Assembly (NCBI GenBank): GCA_000433535.1
Contig: FR892668.1
Span: 133,335-151,034 of the forward strand
Direction of reading: 5' to 3'
Length of the DNA: 17,700 nucleotides
Origin: Dorea sp. CAG:317
Lineage (GTDB): Bacteria; Bacillota; Clostridia; Lachnospirales; Lachnospiraceae
In this document: positions 1 through 6,825 of the stretch, piece by piece
How the letters are laid out: every line of letters begins with the position of its first letter
How positions within the stretch are numbered: the first letter of the stretch is position 1
Made by a program: the position numbers and the translations under genes
The notes under the pieces: model-generated
Told to the model about the DNA's origin: nothing
The model's database searches: none
What the model saw: only the letters and a program-made list of their open reading frames with translations

Positions 1-197
1 TGAAGAATATATCGGCAGCAGAATTGAACTTTAAGCCGGAAGAACTGACGGAGAGATTCGTAAGAGGCGACGTATCAAGAAATACGGAAGGTTCCGGGCT
101 AGGTCTGGCAATCGTCAAAAGTTTTGTAGAATTACAGAAAGGTGAATTAAAGATAGAGACAGAAGCAGATTTATTTAAAGTAGAAATTCAATTTTAA
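1..197 (+). CDS. Sensor histidine kinase, C-terminal fragment
   Basis: This is the 3' end of a gene that begins before the window; 64 codons are visible, read from base 3 to a TAA at 195-197. It contains the end of the ATP-binding HATPase_c domain: an ERFxRGDxSR stretch typical of the ATP lid, then the G2-box GSGLGLAIVK and a short closing beta-strand segment. Such kinases autophosphorylate on a histidine in the missing N-terminal part and pass the phosphate to a response regulator, probably encoded upstream. The ERFVRGD wording is common in large membrane-bound Lachnospiraceae kinases; that comparison is from memory. No stimulus can be inferred. No terminator is obvious after the stop, and the next ribosome binding site lies about 80 bases on. 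Confidence 0.9.
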   Translation, partial: KNISAAELNFKPEELTERFVRGDVSRNTEGSGLGLAIVKSFVELQKGELKIETEADLFKVEIQF

Positions 198-289
198 TGT
201 TGTTGCATGGCAGTACAGAGTGTAAATCGTTAGATTAGATATCTCCCATAGAAAACAGTGATTTTGACATCTGAAAGGAGGCGGAGAAT

Positions 290-400
290 ATGTGGGGACA
301 TATTTTCAACCTGAACGATCCGCTAATTGGCGCGGATAACACTTGGGTACTGTGGGCGATTTGTGCGTTAGGTGCTGCAACAGCTATTTATATGGACTGA
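290..400 (+). pseudogene. DUF819-family membrane protein, N-terminal remnant
   Basis: A good ribosome binding site (AAGGAGGCGGAG, about 274-286) leads into an ATG at 290 and 36 codons before TGA at 398-400. The peptide has the motif ADNTWVLWA followed by a hydrophobic helix, which matches the start of DUF819 (YjcL-like) multi-pass membrane proteins, normally about 400 residues long. The frame breaks just after residue 34, where the similarity would be expected to run on into a second helix. The sequence beyond about 395 belongs instead to an M19 dipeptidase in another frame. The simplest reading is a deletion that removed most of the DUF819 gene and the dipeptidase start. The family assignment is from motif recall and a short match. 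The working translation signals mean a 36-residue peptide may still be made. Confidence 0.6.
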
Positions 401-1115
401 CATTACACATCACTATCTGAATCACGAACACGACATCTTCCGGGAATACCATTATGAACGGCTGAAAGAAGGTCAGATTGAGGGAGGCATCTTTGTAGTC
501 TGGAATGACCCTCCATTTGACGCCGATCCGTTAAAGAAAACCCATCAGATGATGGCTGCTATTACCCAGGAAGAACCGGAATGCGCCGACATTCTGAAAA
601 TTTCCCGCTCTTATGAAGATATGATCAAGGCGCGGGAAGCAGGAAAAATGTATGCATTTATTGGTTTGGAGGGACTGAAAAGTATCGGTGAAGATATCGA
701 TATGATTGATGAATTTTATAAATTTGGTGCGAGACATGCAAGCCTTGCATGGAACGAAGAAAATCTGTTGGCAACAGGAACTCGCGGAACTCCGGAAAGA
801 GGACTGACAGAGCTCGGAAAAAGAGCTGTCCATAAAATCGAAAATCTGGGAATGATCCTGGATGTCTCGCATCTTAATGATACGTCTTTCTGGGATCTTC
901 TATCAACGGCTCATGGTCCGGTTGTTGCCACACATTCCAATAGCCGTGCTCTGTGCAATCAACCGCGGAATCTGACAGATGAGCAGCTGAAAGAATTGTC
1001 GCGAACCGGTGGTATGGCAGGACTGAACTCTTTTAATGAGTTTGTTCATGAAGAAGAGATTGAGAAGATTGCTTATAAAAACTGGCACAGAATTATTAAA
1101 GAGATCATAAAATAG
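372..1115 (+). pseudogene. Membrane dipeptidase (peptidase M19), decayed
   Basis: From about base 396 the translation follows bacterial M19 dipeptidases, zinc enzymes of about 310-320 residues that cleave dipeptides. Numbering from a GTG at 372, visible features are the bridging-Glu motif GLEGL (E100), RHASLAWNEEN (121-131), DVSHL (H167) and THSNSRALC (H188). The N-terminal His-x-Asp metal site is broken: the expected His of HTDI is Trp in WTDI, and the residues before it come from the DUF819 remnant. Near residues 226-231 the sequence jumps from the FNEFVHEE segment straight to the terminal EIEKIAYKNW helix. About 75 residues usually found there, including the GFDF aspartate region, are missing. 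The remaining 247 codons are open, with no recognised ribosome binding site of their own. Catalytic activity is unlikely. Confidence 0.75.
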
Positions 1116-1144
1116 AAAAGAATTCAGAAAAGATTAGTCTTTAA

Positions 1145-1173
1145 TTGACAAATCAGAAAATATCTCATATTAT
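1145..1173 (+). promoter_or_regulatory. Sigma-A type promoter for the cysE operon
   Basis: The -35 box TTGACA (1145-1150) and the -10 box TATTAT (1168-1173) are 17 bases apart. They sit just before the T-box leader, so transcription should start near 1180. Confidence 0.75.
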
Positions 1174-1179
1174 ATAACC

Positions 1180-1445
1180 TATACAGGAAAAGACGTTGAA
1201 CGAAAAAAGTAACAGATATTGGAACTAACAGAGAGAAACTGTCACCGGCTGAAAGCAGTTTTGAGCGAAAAATCTGTGAAGTGCATTCGGGAGTTGATCT
1301 GGCGAAAGAGAGTGGATTTTCCAGTAGTCAGATACGTATTACACACGTTACGTGTATCGAGTGGAAGATGTTTGATATCTTCTATAAGAGTGGAACCGCG
1401 GAGTTAACTTCGTCTCTTGATATTGCAGGAGACGAAGTTTTTTAA
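1180..1445 (+). promoter_or_regulatory. T-box riboswitch, cysteine (specifier TGC)
   Basis: This leader fills most of the 413-base gap before cysE. Visible parts are an AGAGAG bulge motif in Stem I (about 1231-1236), a GGCTGAAAGC loop, a specifier TGC at 1282-1284 in the context GAAG-TGC-A, and the conserved T-box sequence AGAGTGGAACCGCG (1387-1400). The terminator pairs 1406-1416 with 1429-1439 and ends in a T run. Known mechanism: uncharged tRNA pairs its anticodon with the specifier and its NCCA end with the UGGN bulge, which stabilises the antiterminator. Here the bulge is UGGA (1391-1394), complementary to a U73 discriminator, as tRNA-Cys has. Specifier, bulge and the downstream genes cysE and cysS all agree on cysteine. 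Confidence 0.92.
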
Positions 1446-1528
1446 TTTTTCAGAAATGTCTCCAATGCACAAAGTAAAATCCATTCGTGAACAGGAAAAA
1501 GATTCTGTTAAGCAGGAGGAGAGAATTT

Positions 1529-2212
1529 ATGGGAATGTTGTCTTACATCAAAGAAGAAATAAAAGTCATCAGAGAACGGGACCCGGCAATCAAATCGAAT
1601 ATGGAAGTATTGCTGTATCCCAGTTTTAAGGCGATTCTCTGTTACCGGGTAGCGCACAGGTTCTATGTGAAGAGACATTATTTCTTAGCCCGTTGGGTGT
1701 CCCAGAGAGCGGTGAGAAAGACTGGAATTGAGATTCATCCAGGTGCCAAGATAGGAAAAGGGTTGTTTATTGATCACGGAAGCGGAGTGATCATCGGAGA
1801 AACCGCAGAGCTGGGCGATAATGTAACACTGTATCAGGGAGTAACGCTTGGTGGTACCGGGAAGGAAAAAGGAAAGCGCCATCCGACACTGAAGGATAAT
1901 GTCATGGTCAGTGCGGGCGCTAAAGTGCTTGGTTCCTTTACGATTGGTGAAAACTCCAAAATCGGAGCAGGCTCTGTCGTGCTAAAGGAAGTGCCGCCAA
2001 ACTGTACGGTTGTCGGTGTACCGGGGCGAATCGTGAAAAGAGATAATGAGCGCATACCGCGCATGGATCTGGATCAGGTACATTTGCCGGATCCGATCAC
2101 AACGGATATTCAGGAACTGCAGGCAGATAATATTCGTCTTCACCGTCAGGTAAAAGAATTGAAAAAATCCATTAAGGAACTGAAAAAAGGAGAAAAAGGT
2201 TCAGAAGTTTAA
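1529..2212 (+). CDS. cysE: Serine O-acetyltransferase
   Basis: This cytoplasmic enzyme transfers acetyl from acetyl-CoA to L-serine, giving O-acetylserine, the acceptor for sulfide in cysteine synthesis. The 227-residue product has a short N-terminal helical region (1-65), typical of the compact Bacillus-type enzyme, then a left-handed beta-helix of hexapeptide repeats (about 66-170). It has the DHG motif (D82-H83), GETAELGDNVTLYQGVTLGG, and the second active-site histidine in KRHPT (H118). The last 40 residues (about 190-220) form a charged heptad-like helix, probably a coiled coil. The start at 1529 is chosen because AGGAGGA (1514-1520) lies 8 bases upstream; an in-frame start at 1487 has no such site. 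It is the first gene after the cysteine T-box, and cysS follows 32 bases later. Confidence 0.95.
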   Translation: MGMLSYIKEEIKVIRERDPAIKSNMEVLLYPSFKAILCYRVAHRFYVKRHYFLARWVSQRAVRKTGIEIHPGAKIGKGLFIDHGSGVIIGETAELGDNVTLYQGVTLGGTGKEKGKRHPTLKDNVMVSAGAKVLGSFTIGENSKIGAGSVVLKEVPPNCTVVGVPGRIVKRDNERIPRMDLDQVHLPDPITTDIQELQADNIRLHRQVKELKKSIKELKKGEKGSEV

Positions 2213-2244
2213 AAATACAAGATGTCATAGAGGAGGAACAAACA

Positions 2245-3651
2245 ATGAAATTATATAATACGATGTCAAAACAAAAAGAAGAATTTGTACCGTTGGAAGA
2301 AGGGAAAGTAAGAATGTATGTGTGCGGTCCAACGGTTTATAACTTTATCCATATCGGAAATGCGAGACCGATGATCGTGTTTGATACTGTGCGCCGTTAC
2401 TTTGAATACAAAGGATACGATGTAAATTACGTGTCTAACTTCACAGACGTGGATGATAAAATCATCAACAAAGCGATTGAAGAGGGAACATCAGCAGACG
2501 AGGTTTCCAAACGCTTTATTGCTGAATGTAAGAAAGATATGGCCGGAATGAATGTAAAACCGGCAACAAAGCATCCGCTGGCAACAGAGGAAATCTGCGG
2601 CATGGTAGATATGATCCAGACGTTGATCGACAAAGGCTACGCCTACGAGAAAAACGGAACCGTATATTATCGCACCAGACAATTTAAGGATTATGGTAAA
2701 TTGTCTCACAAGAACTTAGACGATCTCCGTTCCGGTGAACGCTCCCTTCTGGTGACCGGAGAAGATGAAAAAGAAGATCCGCTGGATTTCGTTCTCTGGA
2801 AACCGAAGAAGGAAGGAGAACCATCATGGGTATCCCCATGGTCTGACGGTCGTCCGGGCTGGCATATCGAATGCTCAGAGATGTCCAAGAAATATCTTGG
2901 TGAACAGATTGATATTCACGCCGGTGGTGAAGACCTTGTGTTCCCGCATCATGAAAATGAGATCGCTCAGAGTGAGGCGGCAAATGGCAAAGAATTTGCA
3001 AAATACTGGATGCACAACGCATTTTTAAATATCGACAATAAGAAAATGAGTAAATCGCTCGGCAATTTCCGCACAGTTCGTGAGATCAGCGAGCAGTATG
3101 ACCTTCAGGTGCTTCGTTTCTTCATGTTAAGCGCACACTACAGAAGTCCTCTGAATTTCAGCGCAGATTTGATGGAGGCTTCTAAGAACGGATTAGAGCG
3201 TATTGTAAATGCAGCAGACAATTTGAAATTCTTAATGAAAAATGCGAAAGCTGAGAATATGACGGAAGCCGAAAAGGAGTTGACTGCTAAGACCGACGCA
3301 TTCGTTGCTGATTTTGAGCGTGCAATGGATGATGATTTTAATACTGCAGATGCAGTGGCAGCGATCTTTGACCTTGTAAAATTCATCAACAGCAATACAG
3401 ATGCCGAGAGTTCTACAGAATATCTGAATGAATTATTTACACTTCTTGTGAAATTGACAGATGTACTGGGCTTGATCGTAGATAAGAAAGAAGAAATTCT
3501 TGCAGAAGATATTGAAAAATTGATTGAAGAACGTCAGGCTGCAAGAAAGGCGAAAGATTTCGCAAGAGCAGATGCGATTCGTGATGAGCTTTTAGCAAAG
3601 GGAATCATTTTAAAAGATACCAGAGAGGGCGTACAATGGAAGAAAGCGTAA
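2245..3651 (+). CDS. cysS: Cysteine--tRNA ligase
   Basis: This class I aminoacyl-tRNA synthetase charges tRNA-Cys with cysteine in the cytoplasm. The 468-residue length is normal. The HIGH motif appears as HIGN (36-39) and the KMSKS loop is exact (267-271). Zinc ligands expected from the E. coli enzyme are all present: C27 in CGPTVY, C210 in WHIEC, H235 and E239 in HHENE. The C-terminal part (about 330-468) is the helical DALR-type and anticodon-binding region. The ribosome binding site GAGGAGG lies about 8 bases before the ATG. Position behind cysE under a cysteine T-box means both rise when charged tRNA-Cys is scarce. The 3' end overlaps mrnC by 16 bases. Confidence 0.98.
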   Translation: MKLYNTMSKQKEEFVPLEEGKVRMYVCGPTVYNFIHIGNARPMIVFDTVRRYFEYKGYDVNYVSNFTDVDDKIINKAIEEGTSADEVSKRFIAECKKDMAGMNVKPATKHPLATEEICGMVDMIQTLIDKGYAYEKNGTVYYRTRQFKDYGKLSHKNLDDLRSGERSLLVTGEDEKEDPLDFVLWKPKKEGEPSWVSPWSDGRPGWHIECSEMSKKYLGEQIDIHAGGEDLVFPHHENEIAQSEAANGKEFAKYWMHNAFLNIDNKKMSKSLGNFRTVREISEQYDLQVLRFFMLSAHYRSPLNFSADLMEASKNGLERIVNAADNLKFLMKNAKAENMTEAEKELTAKTDAFVADFERAMDDDFNTADAVAAIFDLVKFINSNTDAESSTEYLNELFTLLVKLTDVLGLIVDKKEEILAEDIEKLIEERQAARKAKDFARADAIRDELLAKGIILKDTREGVQWKKA

Positions 3652-4079
3652 ATTGGCAGTTTGATGTCTATATGCAGGAAATGTTTCATATGAAAGAGGT
3701 GGATCTTCGGGAATACTCACCTCTGACACTGGCTTATATTGGTGACTGTATATATGATGTGATTATAAAATCACTGGTCGTAAATGAGGGGAATCAGTCA
3801 GTCAATGTACTTCACAAAAAAACGAGCGCATATGTGCAGGCGTCAACTCAGTCGAAAATGATGCGCACGATGCAGGAGCATCTGACAGAAGAAGAGCATG
3901 CAGTGTATAAGCGGGGGCGCAATGCGAAAAGCGTGTCTCCGGCAAAGAACCAGTCGATTACGGATTACCGGAGGGCTACGGGCTTCGAAGCACTTCTTGG
4001 ATATCTGTATCTCAAGAAAGACTACAAAAGACTTTTAGATTTGGTAAAATTAGGACTTGAAAGTTTGGAAGAGAAATAG
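3636..4079 (+). CDS. mrnC: Mini-ribonuclease III
   Basis: Mini-III is a small RNase III-like enzyme without the double-stranded-RNA-binding domain; in Bacillus it matures 23S rRNA ends. The 147-residue product carries the catalytic-domain signatures SPLTLAYIGDCIYD (D37) and the later acidic motif GFEALLGYLYL (E118), with RNAKSVSPAKNQ between them, a typical conserved block. It begins inside the end of cysS (16-base overlap), which suggests translational coupling, and this order is known from Bacillus. Expression is therefore probably under the upstream cysteine T-box. A strong hairpin 12 bases after the stop closes the operon. Confidence 0.95.
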   Translation: MEESVNWQFDVYMQEMFHMKEVDLREYSPLTLAYIGDCIYDVIIKSLVVNEGNQSVNVLHKKTSAYVQASTQSKMMRTMQEHLTEEEHAVYKRGRNAKSVSPAKNQSITDYRRATGFEALLGYLYLKKDYKRLLDLVKLGLESLEEK

Positions 4080-4090
4080 AGAATGAACCG

Positions 4091-4118
4091 AAAGAAGAGG
4101 CAATCTTGCCTCTTCTTT
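4091..4118 (+). terminator. Bidirectional intrinsic terminator
   Basis: Perfect 13-base arms (4091-4103 and 4106-4118) have A-rich and T-rich flanks, so the hairpin can stop transcription on both strands. It lies between mrnC and the convergent minus-strand gene ending at 4125. Confidence 0.88.
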
Positions 4119-4124
4119 GTGCAT

Positions 4125-4340
4125 TTACAAACCGAATTCTTTAAACAACTGTTGTTGATATTCTGTATCTGTAGCAGATTTAAGAATGTCATCGATTCGT
4201 CCCAGTTCAGATAATTTAAAGATTAGCGTATTGACTTTACGTTCACCATTTTGAGTACCGTTGGTGAAACTGGCTTGCTTTTCTTTCATGATCTCGTCCC
4301 CGTAATGTTCCCATATAAATTCTTTCATAGCCTCACACAT
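4125..4340 (-). CDS. Orphan Rpn-family nuclease tail-like small protein
   Basis: This encodes 71 residues, read on the minus strand from ATG at 4338-4340, with a clear ribosome binding site (GAGGAGGCG, about 4347-4355). The end of the protein (VNTLIFKLSELGRIDDILK, then an EYQQQLFKEF segment) resembles the C-terminal tail of Rpn / PD-(D/E)XK 'recombination-promoting nuclease' proteins, which are common in gut Firmicutes. The nuclease domain, normally about 200 residues upstream, is absent, and nothing resembling it is seen in the 125 bases beyond its start. It could be a remnant with fortuitously good signals or a real stand-alone small protein. The similarity is from memory of the family, so the function stays open. 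Confidence 0.6.
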   Translation of the reverse strand: MCEAMKEFIWEHYGDEIMKEKQASFTNGTQNGERKVNTLIFKLSELGRIDDILKSATDTEYQQQLFKEFGL

Positions 4341-4466
4341 ATTATTCGCCTCCTCGTTTTAACAAACCCTAGCACATGGAATTTTTGAATGCAATGAAGA
4401 CTTTATTTTCAGATAATACAGGATTTGTAAACCATGCCTTTTGCGGATGAAACTCTAAAAATTTTA

Positions 4467-4475
4467 TGGTAGAAT
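4467..4475 (+). promoter_or_regulatory. Extended -10 promoter for the reductase gene
   Basis: TG (4467-4468) precedes TAGAAT (4470-4475) by one base, the extended -10 form. No good -35 is visible. The start codon of the reductase gene is 26 bases downstream. Confidence 0.5.
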
Positions 4476-4501
4476 ATAGGGAAAATGAAAGGAGAACATT
4501 C

Positions 4502-5032
4502 ATGCGAAAAGTCACTCTGTTTATTGCTATGAGTCTCGACGGATATATTGCAGATTCCAAAGGGAAGGTCGATTGGCTGGAGGGGCAGGATGAAAACGTT
4601 GAGAGCCCGGACATTTATGGGGAATTTGTGAAAGATATCGATACAGTTATTATGGGAAGAAACACATACGATCAGATTGTGACAGAGCTTTCACCGGATG
4701 ATTGGGTTTATCATGGAATGACAACGTATGTTGTTACACATCACAGAGAGGAATCATCGGAGGAAGTATATTTTACCGATCAAAATCCAACCGATCTGGT
4801 GAGAAAATTGAAAGAAGAGGACGGGAAAGGTATTTGGATTTGCGGAGGCGCTGAAGTTGTAAGACGGCTTGTTGAGGAAAATCTTATCGACTGTTATTAT
4901 CTTACAGTGATTCCTGTGCTTCTGGGCTCCGGCATTCGTCTCTTTGGAAATAATTCAAATGAAATGAAGCTTCGACTGGTGAAAAGCCAGTCTTATAATG
5001 GGATGACAGATCTGGTTTATGTGAAACGGTAG
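4502..5032 (+). CDS. Dihydrofolate reductase / RibD C-terminal domain family protein
   Basis: The 176-residue product is a single RibD_C / DHFR-like fold, the kind of NAD(P)H-dependent reductase domain often annotated 'dihydrofolate reductase family protein'. It has the N-terminal strand and loop MSLDGYIA (9-16), VIMGRNTYD (about 56-64), and a glycine-rich cofactor motif WICGGAEVV followed by LIDCYYLTVIPVLLGSGIRLF. Members are usually stand-alone and of unknown substrate; it is not evidently a housekeeping FolA. The start at 4502 has AAAGGAGA 6 bases upstream. An in-frame ATG at 4466 overlaps the promoter and lacks a site. It stands alone between the mrnC and rlmB units, where Bacillus has no such gene. 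Confidence 0.85.
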   Translation: MRKVTLFIAMSLDGYIADSKGKVDWLEGQDENVESPDIYGEFVKDIDTVIMGRNTYDQIVTELSPDDWVYHGMTTYVVTHHREESSEEVYFTDQNPTDLVRKLKEEDGKGIWICGGAEVVRRLVEENLIDCYYLTVIPVLLGSGIRLFGNNSNEMKLRLVKSQSYNGMTDLVYVKR

Positions 5033-5040
5033 TTTGAAGC

Positions 5041-5069
5041 TTGACTTTTCAAATCTCACTTGCTAAGAT
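5041..5069 (+). promoter_or_regulatory. Promoter upstream of rlmB
   Basis: TTGACT (5041-5046) and TAAGAT (5064-5069) are 17 bases apart, with TG one base before the -10. Initiation would fall near 5076, just before a terminator-like hairpin. Confidence 0.55.
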
Positions 5070-5086
5070 GGAAAAGAAAAGAAGGC

Positions 5087-5117
5087 AAGTCCTTCGCCGT
5101 AAGGCGGAGGACTTTTT
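5087..5117 (+). terminator. Intrinsic terminator or rlmB leader attenuator
   Basis: Arms 5087-5098 and 5103-5114 pair over 12 positions with one G-T, closing a GTAA loop, and are followed by TTTTTA. It may end the reductase transcript, but it also lies between the candidate rlmB promoter and the rlmB start codon. Confidence 0.8.
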
Positions 5118-5142
5118 ACCATATGTATAAAGGAGTATTCTC

Positions 5143-5895
5143 ATGGATAATAAAAAAGTAAATGAAAATATCATCGAAGGAAGAAATGCCGTGTTAGAAG
5201 CATTTCGTTCCGGCAAACCGGTAGATAAACTATATGTGTTGGATGGCTGCCAGGATGGTCCGGTCCGCACGATCGTAAGAGAAGCAAGAAAACACGACAC
5301 AATCATTCAGTTTGTAGAGAAAGAGAGATTAGCACAGCTTTCTGAAACCGGAAGACATCAAGGTGTGATTGCATATGCCGCAGCATATGAATACTCGGAA
5401 GTTTCGGATATGTTGGAGCTGGCAAGGGAGAGAGGGGAAGATCCATTTATTATTCTCTTAGATAATATCGAAGACCCTCATAATCTGGGAGCGATTATCC
5501 GTACTGCAAATCTGGCGGGAGCCCACGGAGTGATCATTCCGAAACGACGGGCAGTAGGACTTACTGCCACTGTTGCCAAGACTTCTGCGGGAGCGTTGAA
5601 TTACACGCCGGTAGCGAAGGTGACGAATCTTAAGAAGACAATGGAAGAGTTGAAAAAAGAAGGACTGTGGTTTGTGTGTGCGGATATGGGCGGTGAAGCC
5701 ATGTATGATCTGAACCTGACAGGTCCTATCGGTCTTGTGATCGGAAATGAAGGGGAAGGAGTCAGTCGTCTGGTCAAAGAAACTTGTGATTTTGTGGCAA
5801 GTATTCCCATGAAAGGAGACATTGATTCTCTGAATGCCTCCGTGGCAACAGGGGTTCTTGCCTATGAGATTGTCAGACAGCGTTTGAAGAAATAA
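5143..5895 (+). CDS. rlmB: 23S rRNA (guanosine-2'-O-)-methyltransferase RlmB (TrmH family)
   Basis: This is a SPOUT-class enzyme that uses S-adenosylmethionine to 2'-O-methylate a guanosine in domain V of 23S rRNA (Gm2251 in E. coli). The 250-residue length fits. The N-terminal substrate-binding domain (about 8-80) contains EGRNAVLEAF. The knotted catalytic domain shows motif 1 (IEDPHNLGAIIRTA, N114 and R120), motif 2 (IGNEGEGVSRLV, E203) and motif 3 (PMKGDIDSLNASVA, S229-N231-S233). An AAAGGAG site precedes the ATG by 7 bases. The gene lies in the conserved cysS-mrnC-rlmB-sigH neighbourhood, and sigH follows after 65 bases with no terminator, so the two may be co-transcribed. Related TrmH paralogues modify other sites; synteny favours RlmB. 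Confidence 0.93.
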   Translation: MDNKKVNENIIEGRNAVLEAFRSGKPVDKLYVLDGCQDGPVRTIVREARKHDTIIQFVEKERLAQLSETGRHQGVIAYAAAYEYSEVSDMLELARERGEDPFIILLDNIEDPHNLGAIIRTANLAGAHGVIIPKRRAVGLTATVAKTSAGALNYTPVAKVTNLKKTMEELKKEGLWFVCADMGGEAMYDLNLTGPIGLVIGNEGEGVSRLVKETCDFVASIPMKGDIDSLNASVATGVLAYEIVRQRLKK

Positions 5896-5960
5896 AAGGC
5901 ATGAGAAAAGCAGATAAATACAGTGCTTAAAGGTAATGCCTGGAAAGTGAGAATAGAGAA

Positions 5961-6566
5961 ATGTCCAAGTATGAACATATGACGGATGAGCAGTTGATCT
6001 GCAAATTTCGTCAAGGTGATAAAACAATCATGGATTATCTCATGGAAAAGTATAAAAATCTGGTGCGAAAAGAAGCAAATGCCATGTTTCTTCTCGGGGG
6101 AGAGAATGACGATCTTATCCAAGAGGGGATGATCGGGCTTTTCAAAGCAGTGCGGGATTACCAGACAGAGCAGGATACGTCTTTTTACAGTTTTGCGAAG
6201 CTTTGTATTACAAGACAGATGTATTCGGCTATTGAAGCGTCAAAGAGGAAGAAACACAGTCCGCTAAACAGTTATATTTCGTTTTACGAGCAGGGAGAGG
6301 ATCAAAGTACATTGCTTGATAAGATGGAGGCAGGAGATCAGAGCAACCCGGAAGAATTGCTTGTGGGCAGAGAGCGGGCGCAGATATTAGAAGCGAAGCT
6401 GGAAGAAAATCTCAGTGATCTTGAGAATCGTGTTCTGTATCTGCATTTACTTGGGACAGATTATAAAACAATCGCAAGACTCCTTGATAAAAGCCCGAAA
6501 ACCATTGATAATGCTCTTCAGAGAATTAAGAGTAAGACAGAGAAGATTTTGCAATCTGGTTGTTGA
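5961..6566 (+). CDS. sigH: RNA polymerase sporulation sigma factor SigH
   Basis: SigH (Spo0H) directs RNA polymerase to early sporulation and transition-phase promoters. The 201-residue product has sigma region 2 with GGENDDLIQEGMIGLFKAVRDY (about 46-67) and the DNA-melting segment around TSFYSFAKLCITRQM. A linker follows, then a region 4 helix-turn-helix (about 150-195, DYKTIARLLDKSPKTIDNALQR). The position right after rlmB matches Bacillus, where the small gene yacP usually lies between them; here it is absent. The ribosome binding site is weak (GGAAAGTGAG, 5942-5951). The stop codon TGA (6564-6566) is inside the -35 box of the next promoter. Confidence 0.92.
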   Translation: MSKYEHMTDEQLICKFRQGDKTIMDYLMEKYKNLVRKEANAMFLLGGENDDLIQEGMIGLFKAVRDYQTEQDTSFYSFAKLCITRQMYSAIEASKRKKHSPLNSYISFYEQGEDQSTLLDKMEAGDQSNPEELLVGRERAQILEAKLEENLSDLENRVLYLHLLGTDYKTIARLLDKSPKTIDNALQRIKSKTEKILQSGC

Positions 6567-6592
6567 CAAACTGATTGAAAATAGTGTATAGT
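6563..6592 (+). promoter_or_regulatory. Promoter of tRNA-Thr
   Basis: TTGACA (6563-6568) and TATAGT (6587-6592) are 18 bases apart. Initiation near 6600 gives a short leader before the tRNA. The -35 contains the sigH stop codon. Confidence 0.78.
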
Positions 6593-6638
6593 ATCAATGT
6601 TGCATATCATTTGAAATTGCAGAAGATGGAATGCACGT

Positions 6639-6711
6639 GCTGCCTTGGCTCAGTCGGTAGAGCGTCGCCTTGGTAAGGCGGAGGTCGGCGGTTCGATTCC
6701 GCTAGGCAGCT
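6639..6711 (+). tRNA. tRNA-Thr (anticodon GGT)
   Basis: A 73-base cloverleaf folds cleanly. The acceptor GCTGCCT pairs with AGGCAGC, the D-stem GCTC with GAGC, the anticodon stem TCGCC with GGCGG around the loop TTGGTAA, and the T-stem surrounds TTCGATT. The anticodon GGT reads ACC and ACT threonine codons. The discriminator base at 6711 is T, that is U73. CCA is not encoded. It stands alone, with its own promoter and terminator. Confidence 0.97.
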
Positions 6712-6724
6712 TAAAGAGAGAAGT

Positions 6725-6764
6725 AAGGCCCTTGAAAATGTAGATTTTTGAGGGCCTTTTCTTT
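6725..6764 (+). terminator. Intrinsic terminator after tRNA-Thr
   Basis: AAGGCCCTTGAAAA pairs with TTTTTGAGGGCCTT across a short loop, and TTTTC follows. It ends the tRNA transcript 14 bases after the tRNA. Confidence 0.88.
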
Positions 6765-6825
6765 GGTGTGTCTGTTGCAGAGGATGTTGGCAGAAGGAAG
6801 AAAATGCATTTTAGGGGGAAGGATT

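Noticed and set aside
1219..1407. Open frame of 62 codons inside the cysE leader
   Set aside because: It coincides with the T-box RNA structure, lacks a ribosome binding site, and its codons follow the Stem I and specifier sequences.
1487..1528. Longer start for CysE, and an overlapping frame from 1417
   Set aside because: The AGGAGGA site fits the ATG at 1529, and the family begins there. The 1417 frame crosses the T-box terminator.
4369..4614. Minus-strand frame over the start of the reductase gene
   Set aside because: It crosses the plus-strand promoter and start with no ribosome binding site; the reductase reading is well supported.
5896..5960. Possible yacP (NYN-domain) gene between rlmB and sigH, as in Bacillus
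   Set aside because: The gap is only 65 bases and contains no open frame of that kind.
5458..6027. Minus-strand frame of 189 codons over rlmB and sigH
   Set aside because: It lies opposite two well-identified genes, has no ribosome binding site and no recognisable domain.
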